From NCBI GenBank assembly GCA_964393605.1, contig CAYMUL010000007.1:1-64000 (forward strand): a DNA stretch of 64,000 nt, in the 5' to 3' direction. Positions 26,155 to 33,262 of this stretch are shown here, piece after piece. The translations under genes and the position numbers were made by a program. Source of the stretch: CAYMUL01 sp964393605. GTDB lineage: Bacteria; Bacteroidota; Ignavibacteria; Ignavibacteriales; Ignavibacteriaceae. The notes beneath the pieces were generated by a model. It saw only the letters and a program-made list of their open reading frames with translations, searched no databases and had not been told where the DNA came from. Within the stretch, counting starts at the first letter, position 1. Each line of letters opens with the position of its first letter.

Positions 26155-27065
26155 TGACTGATCTTTCTGTACAATTAGGAAAATTGAAATTACGAAATCC
26201 CGTTCTACTCGCATCGGGAACTGTTGGTTACGGACACGAAATAAATAATTTTGTTGATCTCAATAAGATTGGCGGAATCGTTACGAAGTCTTTAAGTTTA
26301 AAACCGCGTAAAGGAAATCCGCCGCAAAGAATAGTTGAAACTCCTTCCGGAATGTTGAATGCTATCGGTCTTGCAAACGTCGGCGTGAATGAATTTATTG
26401 ATACGAAAATTCCATATCTCGAAAAATTTGACTGCGCGTTAATTTGTAACATCGCCGCGAGTTCGATTGATGAATATGTCGAGTGCGTTAATCTTTTAAA
26501 AGATCAAAAAAGAATTGATGCGTTCGAGATAAATGTTTCTTGCCCGAATGTTAAAGAAGGGGGACTTGAATTCGGCAACGATTTGAATGCAGTCGGAAAA
26601 ATTACTTCACGAATTCGCGCCGCGACAGAGAAAGCAATCTTTATAAAACTTTCGCCAAATGTTTCAAGAATTTCCGAGTTTGCAAAAGTTGCTAAAGCAG
26701 AAGGTGCGGACGGTGTTTCGGCAATCAATACTTTAGTGGGAAGCGCTTTCAATATTTTTACACGAAAACCAAAAATAAAAAATGTAACCGGCGGGCTTTC
26801 CGGTCCGGCAATAAAACCCGTTGCAATTGCAAAAGTATTGGAGATTCATCGCAACGTTGATATTCCGATAATCGGAATTGGTGGAATAATGAACTGGCAG
26901 GATGCCGCTGAATTCATGGTTGCAGGCGCGTCAGCGTTTCAACTCGGAACGGTAAATTTTATAAATCCCAATGCCGCAAATATTATTCTTTCGGAGTTGA
27001 ATAATTTTTGCGAAACTCAAAAACTAAATTCAATCAATCAACTTATAGGTTCTTACCAAATTTAA
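26154..27065 (+). CDS. pyrD: Dihydroorotate dehydrogenase, class 1B catalytic subunit
   Basis: A 303-residue FMN TIM-barrel enzyme oxidising dihydroorotate to orotate. It has LRNPVLLASGTVGYG, ETPSGMLNAIGLANVG, the active-site Cys in EINVSCPNVKEGG (the class 1 base), IKLSPNVSRI, and FMN-phosphate residues in IPIIGIGGIMNW and ASAFQLGTVNF. I choose the ATG at 26154, overlapping the pyrK stop, rather than the TTG three bases earlier. Its partner PyrK confirms class 1B. The next enzyme of the pathway, PyrE, is at 50194, unlinked. Confidence 0.95.
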   Translation: MTDLSVQLGKLKLRNPVLLASGTVGYGHEINNFVDLNKIGGIVTKSLSLKPRKGNPPQRIVETPSGMLNAIGLANVGVNEFIDTKIPYLEKFDCALICNIAASSIDEYVECVNLLKDQKRIDAFEINVSCPNVKEGGLEFGNDLNAVGKITSRIRAATEKAIFIKLSPNVSRISEFAKVAKAEGADGVSAINTLVGSAFNIFTRKPKIKNVTGGLSGPAIKPVAIAKVLEIHRNVDIPIIGIGGIMNWQDAAEFMVAGASAFQLGTVNFINPNAANIILSELNNFCETQKLNSINQLIGSYQI

Positions 27066-27066
27066 A

Positions 27067-28341
27067 ATGAGCAGAAATAATTTAAGTCCGATCGAAAAAC
27101 TTTTTTCTCTTCAAACATTCGGAGTGAAACTCGGACTTGAAAACATAATTAAATTTTTAGAAGAACTTCATAATCCTCAAAACGATTTGAAGTGCTTTCA
27201 TATTGCCGGCTCGAATGGGAAAGGAAGTACATCTTCATTCATCGCAAGTATTTTAATGGAAGCAGATTTTTCAACCGGGCTTTATACTTCGCCCCACTTC
27301 GTGAAATTCAACGAGCGAATCCGGCTAAACCAAAACGAGATTGATGATGCTTACATTGCAGAGTTCGTCGGAAGAAATGAAGATTTTATTTTCGATAATA
27401 AGTTGACATTTTTTGAGGCAACAACCGCACTCGCATTTTCTTTTTTTAGAGATTACAATGTTGATTTCGCAGTTATCGAAACCGGACTCGGCGGCAGACT
27501 TGATGCAACGAATGTAATCTCTCCGCTTGCATCAATCATCACTTCCATAAGTCTTGAACACACAAATATCCTCGGCGAAACTATCGAGCAGATCGCAAAT
27601 GAGAAAGCGGGGATTATCAAACCGAACTCAAAATTATTCTTGGGAAAAATTCCCGGTGAAGCAAAAAAAATATTTTCGGAAAGATGTGAGAACATTAATT
27701 CTGAATTTTATTTTCTCGAAGATCATATCATCGAGTATGAAAAATCATTAAAACTTTATGCGGAAGAATTGAACATCGATGAACTTGAATCTCCGCTTCA
27801 CGGCTTTTACCAACGCTATAACGCGGCACTTGCAGGTTTGACTGTGTACAAAACACTCGACATTTCCGACACAAAACCGATTGTTCATGGAATTCATAAT
27901 GTTGTTCAAAATTCAGGCATCTCCGGCAGATATGAAATTGTTTCCGAAAACCCAAAAGTGATTTTAGATTCTGCTCACAATCCGGAAGGAGTGAAAAATT
28001 TTCTCGACGAATTTCGAAAAGAGAGAAATAATTATTCGGAGTGTATCTTAATTTATTCTGCATTGAAGGATAAAAATATAGAAGAGATTGCATCACTACT
28101 TTCGAACTCCTTTTCAAAAATTTTTGTTGTTCAACTGAATAATGAGCGAGCGGCAGACGTTAATACTATTCAAGAAATATTTTCAAAAGAATTTAACGAA
28201 GTTTCAATCCTCTCTAATGTCGGGGAATACATTACAGATTTTATTAAGAGCGATGCCAATATTGACAAGTGTCTCACGGTACTTGGCAGTATGTATTTAA
28301 TAGGCGAAGTTAAGCAATCATTAAGGAAAGATAATTCTTGA
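27067..28341 (+). CDS. folC: Folylpolyglutamate / dihydrofolate synthase
   Basis: A 424-residue Mur-ligase-family enzyme that adds glutamates to folates (and may make dihydrofolate from dihydropteroate). The ATP P-loop is HIAGSNGKGSTSSF (~47-58), followed by LYTSPHFVKFNERIR, VIETGLGGRLDATNVI and LDSAHNPEGVKNF, all standard FolC blocks. It starts one base after the pyrD stop. It supplies the polyglutamated folates used by GlyA and the histidine-degradation cyclodeaminase elsewhere in the window. Confidence 0.93.
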   Translation: MSRNNLSPIEKLFSLQTFGVKLGLENIIKFLEELHNPQNDLKCFHIAGSNGKGSTSSFIASILMEADFSTGLYTSPHFVKFNERIRLNQNEIDDAYIAEFVGRNEDFIFDNKLTFFEATTALAFSFFRDYNVDFAVIETGLGGRLDATNVISPLASIITSISLEHTNILGETIEQIANEKAGIIKPNSKLFLGKIPGEAKKIFSERCENINSEFYFLEDHIIEYEKSLKLYAEELNIDELESPLHGFYQRYNAALAGLTVYKTLDISDTKPIVHGIHNVVQNSGISGRYEIVSENPKVILDSAHNPEGVKNFLDEFRKERNNYSECILIYSALKDKNIEEIASLLSNSFSKIFVVQLNNERAADVNTIQEIFSKEFNEVSILSNVGEYITDFIKSDANIDKCLTVLGSMYLIGEVKQSLRKDNS

Positions 28342-28473
28342 CATTACAAAGAAAGAATTGCATTTTAGCACCGCAACCTCAGAAAAATCTCCGTAATTAT
28401 ACATTTATCAAAAATGTTGCAAACTTCTGTATAAAATTTCAATCATTAAAAACATCTAAGGGAAAAAAAGTAA

Positions 28474-29721
28474 ATGGATATTTCTCAACTTAAATCCAAA
28501 AAAATCATTGAACTGCATGATCTTGCAAGAGAACTTCAAATTGAAGGATACGCCGATCTTCGGAAGCAGGAATTAATTTATAAAGTTCTCGAAGCTCAAT
28601 CTGTCAAAGATGGTTTCAGCTTCACTCGAGGCGTGCTTGAAGTGCTTGGCGACGGCTATGGTTTCATGCGTTCAAGTGATTACAATTATCTTCCATCGCC
28701 CGATGATATTTATGTTTCTCCTTCCCAAATAAAAAAATTTGGTTTGAGAACCGGAGATACACTCAACGGACAGGTGAGACCACCGAAAGAAGGTGAAAGA
28801 TTTTTTGCTCTGCTGAAAGTTGAATCGGTTAATGGGCAAGAACCGGCGGCAATTAGAAATAGAACTCTCTTCGATAATCTCACTCCCGTATATCCCACAA
28901 AAAAAATAAACTTAGAAACAATCCCCGGCGAATATTCATGTAGAATTTTAGATTTACTCGCACCGATTGGAAAAGGGCAGAGGGGATTAATAGTCTCTCC
29001 ACCAAAAAGCGGAAAAACAATTTTGCTGCAAAAGATTGCAAATGCGATTACGAGAAATCATCCCGAAATAAAATTGATTGTATTATTGATTGACGAGCGC
29101 CCCGAAGAAGTTACCGATATGGAACGTAGCGTGAAAGGAGAAGTTATCAGTTCAACTTTTGATGAACCCGCTGAACGACATGTGCAAGTTGCCGATATGG
29201 TAATTGAAAAAGCGAAGCGGATGGTTGAAGCAAATGAAGATGTTGTGATTCTACTCGATAGCATCACAAGACTTTCGCGTGCGCATAATATCGTTGTTCC
29301 TCACAGTGGAAGAATTTTATCGGGTGGTGTTGATTCGAACGCTCTTCATAAACCGAAAAGATTTTTCGGTGCGGCAAGAAATACGGAAGATGGCGGAAGT
29401 TTAACTATCATTGCAACCGCGTTGATTGATACCGGAAGCAGAATGGATGATGTTATTTTTGAAGAGTTCAAAGGTACAGGTAATATGGAAATTGTTCTCG
29501 ATCGTGATTTGAGTGATAGAAGAATTTTCCCTGCAGTCGATTTAAACAAAACCGGCACACGAAGAGAAGAGCTATTAATTAAAGAAGAAGATTTGCAACG
29601 AATTTGGATTCTTAGAAAAATTCTTAGCGATTATACCTCAATTGAAGCGATGGAATTCATACTCGATAAAATGCGTGGCACTAAAAACAATAAAGAATAT
29701 CTCAGCGCAATGAACAGTTAG
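28474..29721 (+). CDS. rho: Transcription termination factor Rho
   Basis: A 415-residue hexameric RNA helicase. The N-terminal Rho_N helices (MDISQLKSKKIIELHDLARE) precede the cold-shock-like primary RNA-binding domain (GVLEVLGDGYGFMRS, DIYVSPSQIKKFGLRTGD). The ATPase core has the Walker A region VSPPKSGKTILLQKIA (~175), IDERPEEVTDMERSV, LLDSITRLSRAHN, and the C-terminal R-loop DLNKTGTRREELL. Length and order match Rho without large insertions. A 132-base gap from folC suggests its own promoter; none is clear. Confidence 0.97.
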   Translation: MDISQLKSKKIIELHDLARELQIEGYADLRKQELIYKVLEAQSVKDGFSFTRGVLEVLGDGYGFMRSSDYNYLPSPDDIYVSPSQIKKFGLRTGDTLNGQVRPPKEGERFFALLKVESVNGQEPAAIRNRTLFDNLTPVYPTKKINLETIPGEYSCRILDLLAPIGKGQRGLIVSPPKSGKTILLQKIANAITRNHPEIKLIVLLIDERPEEVTDMERSVKGEVISSTFDEPAERHVQVADMVIEKAKRMVEANEDVVILLDSITRLSRAHNIVVPHSGRILSGGVDSNALHKPKRFFGAARNTEDGGSLTIIATALIDTGSRMDDVIFEEFKGTGNMEIVLDRDLSDRRIFPAVDLNKTGTRREELLIKEEDLQRIWILRKILSDYTSIEAMEFILDKMRGTKNNKEYLSAMNS

Positions 29722-29726
29722 TTCTG

Positions 29727-32003
29727 ATGAAAAAATTTCATCTTATTCTTTTCATTTCCTTTATCGCAATTAATATTCTACCACAACAGACTGACACTGT
29801 TCACTACCCCTGGCCCGTTGGAAATATGAATACACAAATTGGAATTAGCGGTACTTTTGCCGAATACCGAAGCACAAGCGAAGCAGGGCATTATCACAAC
29901 GGTACCGATATTCCCGCCGCGGCTGATGCGCCAGTCTACGCAGTACTTCCCGGCGTTGTCGCTGTTGCTTACGATGATGGTGGTACAGGTTATGATTCGT
30001 ATGTTAGAGTTGGCTCAACTATTAATGGACAAACAAAATATTTAACTTATTATCACACTCGCCCGATTGTTACCGTAGGACAGAGTGTTGCGGTCGGTCA
30101 GCAAATTTCCCGAATTGCAATTGATCATGTCCATTTGATAGATTATAGAACCGGCGCAGGAATAAATACTTCTCATTTAAATGCGATTCGGAGTGATGGC
30201 GGTTTAGTTCCTTATGTTGATACATGGAAACCGAAAATTCGTTACGTAAAATTTTTCAGAGATAATTCCGATGTTCTTCTAAGTTCGCAATCACTCGGAG
30301 GAAATGTAGATATTATTGTTCACATCGAGGAAGTGAACGGAACTTATTCATCTGCACAGAACAACGGAACGTATAAGCTTGGTTACAAAATTCTAAGTGC
30401 GGATTCATCGACCGTTGTGCACAATCCACCAGATGACGGTCAGCGCTACAAATATTACAACAAACCCGGCGACTCTTATGTTAACATTAATTATTACAAA
30501 CCTGAGTCATCAACAAGCCAGCACGTTTATATTGTAACTAACGGAAGCGGTGCAAGTAGTGTTGCAAACACGCAAACTGTAACAAACAATTTTTGGAATG
30601 CAGATTTACTCCCGCATGGAAATTATGTTTGCATGCTCTTCACCGAAGATGTCAGAGGAAATTCAGAAACGCTTTACGTTCCAATTAAAACGGAAGAAGT
30701 TGATTTAATTCCCCCCGCCGCACCGAAACTAATCTCCATCATTAAAGATTCTACAAACTATTTTACTATCAAGTGGGAAGCACCTAATGATGCAGACCTG
30801 AAAGGGTACAGACTTTATTACACACTTGACGGGTCAAGTTATATTTTAAAAGATGGGGAAAGCGTTTTAACAAACGGAATAACTTCACAACGATACAATT
30901 TCGGATTGACATCACCACTTTTCTTCAAGTTGTTCGCGGTTGATTCTGCGGCGATTCCAAATCTTAGTATTCAATCCGATGTGTACGGTTTAAGAATGAT
31001 GAATGATGGGAAAAGATTTTTAATTGTAGATGGCTTCGATCGTTTTGGCGGAAGCGGAAGTTATAATAAATCTTATCATGATTTCGTTTTCAAACATGCC
31101 GAAGTGATAAATTTTTCTTATGAATCAACGCATCATTCCGCTGTGGAGAATGGAAGTGTAAATCTTTTAAATTATGATTTTGTAATTTGGTTCACCGGCG
31201 ATGAGAGTGTGGATGATGAATCTTTTACTGCATCAGAGCAAAACAAAATAAAACAATATTTAGAAAGTAGCGGAAAACTATTTGTCAACGGTTCCGAAGT
31301 TGCATTTGATCTTGAAGGTTCAACTCAATCTACACTTGATGATAAAGCATTTTTAAACAATTACTTCAAAGCGAAATTTGTTTCCGACGCTGCGAATTTG
31401 AATTTTACATTCGGTAAGCCCTCCACAACATTTGCGAGTGTCGGTGTTTCTTTCGGAATTTCGAGTACGGGCTCACCTTATGTTGAAGATAGTCCCGATG
31501 TTGTTGATACTATCGGTGGAAGTTATTCTGTGATGAGTTACGGCAACAACACGAATTTAAGCGCGGGAAATTTTTACACGGGAAATTTTGGAAGTTTATC
31601 GAACGAAGGCAAAGTAGTTTTTGTTTCTTTTCCGTTCGAAACTATTGCATCGAAAGATCACAGAAATTCATTAATGACCGCAATATTAAAGGAGATGGGA
31701 TTCATTGAAGTAGATGTTGATGATAATCAAGAAATACCGGGTGGTTTTTGGCTGCATCAAAATTATCCGAATCCGTTTAATCCAACAACGAATATCAAGT
31801 TTGCGACAAGAGGTAGGCAATACGCAACACTTCAAATATTTGATGTTCTCGGCAGAGAAATTGCTACTCTTGTGAATGAAGAAAAACCTCAAGGTGTTTA
31901 TGAAGTGGAATTCAATGCATCGGCATTGCCGAGCGGAATTTACTATTATCAACTTCGTGTTGGTACTTTTGTTGGGACAAAGAAAATGATATTGTTGCGG
32001 TGA
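29727..32003 (+). CDS. M23-like metallopeptidase-domain protein with T9SS sorting domain
   Basis: A 758-residue exported protein (signal LILFISFIAINILPQQ). Residues ~30-140 form an M23/LytM-type domain retaining the metal ligands: HYHNGTDIPAAA (HxxxD), YYHTRP and HVHL (HxH). A fibronectin-III-like domain follows (PKLISIIKDSTNYFTIKWEA), then a domain seen in large secreted proteins (RFLIVDGFDRFGG ... YDFVIWFTGDES). The last ~85 residues are a T9SS CTD with NYPNPFNPTTNIKF. M23 enzymes cleave peptidoglycan cross-bridges or act as surface endopeptidases; export across the outer membrane argues for a substrate outside the cell. It starts 5 bases after the rho stop. Confidence 0.86.
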   Translation: MKKFHLILFISFIAINILPQQTDTVHYPWPVGNMNTQIGISGTFAEYRSTSEAGHYHNGTDIPAAADAPVYAVLPGVVAVAYDDGGTGYDSYVRVGSTINGQTKYLTYYHTRPIVTVGQSVAVGQQISRIAIDHVHLIDYRTGAGINTSHLNAIRSDGGLVPYVDTWKPKIRYVKFFRDNSDVLLSSQSLGGNVDIIVHIEEVNGTYSSAQNNGTYKLGYKILSADSSTVVHNPPDDGQRYKYYNKPGDSYVNINYYKPESSTSQHVYIVTNGSGASSVANTQTVTNNFWNADLLPHGNYVCMLFTEDVRGNSETLYVPIKTEEVDLIPPAAPKLISIIKDSTNYFTIKWEAPNDADLKGYRLYYTLDGSSYILKDGESVLTNGITSQRYNFGLTSPLFFKLFAVDSAAIPNLSIQSDVYGLRMMNDGKRFLIVDGFDRFGGSGSYNKSYHDFVFKHAEVINFSYESTHHSAVENGSVNLLNYDFVIWFTGDESVDDESFTASEQNKIKQYLESSGKLFVNGSEVAFDLEGSTQSTLDDKAFLNNYFKAKFVSDAANLNFTFGKPSTTFASVGVSFGISSTGSPYVEDSPDVVDTIGGSYSVMSYGNNTNLSAGNFYTGNFGSLSNEGKVVFVSFPFETIASKDHRNSLMTAILKEMGFIEVDVDDNQEIPGGFWLHQNYPNPFNPTTNIKFATRGRQYATLQIFDVLGREIATLVNEEKPQGVYEVEFNASALPSGIYYYQLRVGTFVGTKKMILLR

Positions 32004-32014
32004 GGGGAAAGAAT

Positions 32015-32126
32015 TGATAATTGACAATGGAGAATTGACAATTGACAATTGAGAATAATAAATTTCTCTGTGTTCCTCTGGGTTCTCCGTGGTGAAAAAA
32101 TAGAAAGGTTAATTGAGACGGCAGAT
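32015..32126 (-). repeat. Dispersed intergenic repeat, copy 2 (inverted)
   Basis: On the minus strand the order is CGTCTCAATTAACC, TTCACCACGGAGAACCCAG, AGGAACACAGAGAAATTT, ATTATTCTCAATTG, then CAATTCTCCATT. This is the same order as at 7388-7495 with scattered changes. It begins 12 bases after the stop of the M23-like gene. Confidence 0.75.
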
Positions 32127-32163
32127 TATGATTGAGATGAAGTGCTTCACTTCGGGAGGTTTA

Positions 32164-32203
32164 CCTCCCTCGTTTCACTTCGGGAGGTAAACCGAACTCG
32201 AAC
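32164..32203. repeat. 40 bp hairpin/T-arm direct repeat, left copy
   Basis: CCTCCCTCGTTTCACTTCGG followed by GAGGTAAACCGAACTCGAAC. It matches 32605-32644 at 37 of 40 positions in the same orientation. It holds a CCTCCC...GGGAGG hairpin followed by a sequence like the tRNA T-arm read on the minus strand. Confidence 0.8.
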
Positions 32204-32276
32204 CGGCACATGGTTTGAGCCATACCTGAAGGTGAACATGGATTTTGAGTCCAATTCATCTACCAATTCCGAAGGG
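32191..32276 (-). pseudogene. tRNA-Leu remnant
   Basis: On the minus strand this shares GGAATTGGTAGA, GGACTCAAAATCCA, TATGGCTCAAACCATGTGCC and GGTTCGAGT with the intact tRNA-Leu(CAA) at 32736-32821. The 5' acceptor strand is lost (CCCTTC replaces CCGAAGTGGC), about 14 bases (GTTCACCTTCAGGT) are inserted after the anticodon arm, and the 3' end runs into a hairpin repeat. It cannot fold as a normal tRNA. It lies directly 3' of the GIY-YIG gene, whose stop codon touches it. Confidence 0.75.
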
Positions 32277-32522
32277 CTATTTCGATTCTAAAAGTCGATA
32301 CAAAAATCTTTTGCCTGAAGATGATTTAAGAAATTTTTCTCTTGTTCTTGCGGCGATTCCATCCGGTTGGGTTTCTGTGTAAAGTACCGTGAAGGGTGCG
32401 TATTTCTTGGTTGAACGAACATAACCGGCGTTATGTCTTCTTACTCTTTCATCAAGATTTTCGGTGATACCAACATAGATGAATTTTTGATTCATACTTT
32501 TTATTGCATAAACAGTGAACAT
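32277..32522 (-). CDS. Small GIY-YIG endonuclease
   Basis: An 81-residue single-domain nuclease. The motifs are in order: VYAIKS and IYVG (the GIY and YIG elements), the catalytic Arg in NLDERVRRHN, the small-family signature TKKYAPFTVLY, and the metal-binding Glu in REKFLKSSSGKR. Small GIY-YIG proteins of this length are common in Bacteroidota and Chlorobi genomes; their targets are mostly unknown. The frame extends 45 codons upstream to 32657, but that part is just translation of the hairpin repeats, so I start at ATG 32522. The gene sits between 40 bp direct repeats and beside a tRNA remnant. Confidence 0.8.
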   Translation of the reverse strand: MFTVYAIKSMNQKFIYVGITENLDERVRRHNAGYVRSTKKYAPFTVLYTETQPDGIAARTREKFLKSSSGKRFLYRLLESK

Positions 32523-32604
32523 AATTCGACCAGATTTTTTATGAAACTTTATCTCACATTTGCATCGAGAGGGAAATCTCCTTCGCGCTGCATCGGGAGC
32601 TAAA

Positions 32605-32744
32605 CCTCCCTCGCTTCGCTTCGGGAGGTGAACCGAACTCGAACTAACGTGTATCATTTTTTTTGTACCGAAGGCCTCCCTCGCTTCGCTTCGGGAGGTG
32701 AACCGAACTCGAACTAACGTGTATCATTTTTTTTGTACCGAAGG
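32605..32744 (-). repeat. 70 bp tandem repeat, tRNA 3'-end type (2 copies)
   Basis: Two copies (32605-32674, 32675-32744) are identical. Each contains the CCTCCC...GGGAGG hairpin, a T-arm-like ACCGAACTCGAAC, an eight-T run, and GTACCGAAGG. Read on the minus strand, GTACCGAAGG is the 3' acceptor end of tRNA-Leu (CCTTCGGTAC). The array abuts the T-stem of the intact tRNA, so the second copy supplies that tRNA's own acceptor end. Confidence 0.85.
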
Positions 32745-32821
32745 CCGGACTCGAACCGGCACATGGTTTGAGCCATACTGGATTTTGAGTCCAGAGCGTC
32801 TACCAATTCCGCCACTTCGGC
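32736..32821 (-). tRNA. tRNA-Leu (CAA)
   Basis: An 86-base tRNA on the minus strand. The acceptor is GCCGAAG pairing CTTCGGT (first pair G-T), discriminator A, CCA not encoded. The D arm holds GGAATTGGTAGAC. The anticodon stem CTGGA/TCCAG encloses loop CTCAAAA, anticodon CAA for UUG codons. A long variable arm (ATGG...CCAT) is typical of class II tRNAs, and the T arm is GCCGG TTCGAGT CCGGC. Both ends are embedded in tandem repeats of its own halves. Confidence 0.93.
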
Positions 32822-33078
32822 AATACACAAAAATAAAAAAACAACACCGGAACTTTGAGTCCAGTTCATCTACCAATTCCGCCACTTCGGCAATACACAA
32901 AAATAAAAAAACAACACCGGAACNNNNNNNNNNNNNNNNNNNNNNNNNNNNNNNNNNNNNNNNNNNNNNNNNNNNNNNNNNNNNNNNNNNNNNNNNNNNN
33001 NNNNNNNNNNNNNNNNNNNNNNNAAAAAACAACACCGGAACTTTGAGTCCAGTTCATCTACCAATTCCGCCACTTCGG
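32821..33078 (-). repeat. 70 bp tandem repeat of the tRNA-Leu 5' half, interrupted by gap
   Basis: One full unit (32821-32890), one cut by the gap (32891-32923) and one resuming after it (33024-33078). On the minus strand each unit is CCGAAGTGGCGGAATTGGTA, then GATGAACTGGACTCAAAG, then a T-rich tail. This is the acceptor 5' strand, D arm and anticodon arm up to the loop, with AGATGAACTGG where the intact tRNA has AGACGCTCTGG. The true copy number is hidden by the gap. Confidence 0.88.
32924..33023. other. Assembly gap (100 Ns)
   Basis: Exactly 100 Ns, the usual placeholder for a gap of unknown size. It lies inside the tandem tRNA-half array, so the break is probably caused by that repeat. 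Any open frames drawn across the Ns are not real. Confidence 0.97.
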
Positions 33079-33262
33079 TTATGATATTTTTAAATTGGGA
33101 ATGCAAAGCTATTCCTCTACCCTTTAACTACCAAATTTTTTTTCTTTCAATAAAATATTTTTTTACAGATTTTTAAAAATTTAAGTTTGATTTGAATAAA
33201 ATTATTGCAAAATTTAGAAAAATTTTTTATTAATTAACTATCAACTAACTAAAGGAACAAAG

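Larger units (their letters stand above)
32004..33262. other. Repeat-rich spacer with tRNA, GIY-YIG gene and assembly gap
   Basis: Apart from tRNA-Leu and the GIY-YIG gene, this stretch is made of repeats: AATTGACAATGG-type AT repeats (32015-32053), a dispersed repeat (32015-32126), hairpin-containing direct repeats, a tRNA remnant, two 70 bp tandem arrays and an N gap. From 33079 to 33262 lies an AT-rich leader for the next gene, with a ribosome site AAAGGAA but no firm promoter. Confidence 0.8.

Noticed and set aside
28342..28473. Promoter for rho from TTGCAA near 28417
   Set aside because: It lacks a TAnnTTTG match and a spaced -33; support is too thin to list.
32605..33078. Possible CRISPR array
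   Set aside because: The units are 70 bp, directly adjacent with no unique spacers, contain tRNA pieces, and there are no cas genes.
32698..33106. Open reading frames crossing the N run
   Set aside because: They depend on 100 unknown bases and on tRNA and repeat sequence; there is no start signal or protein similarity.
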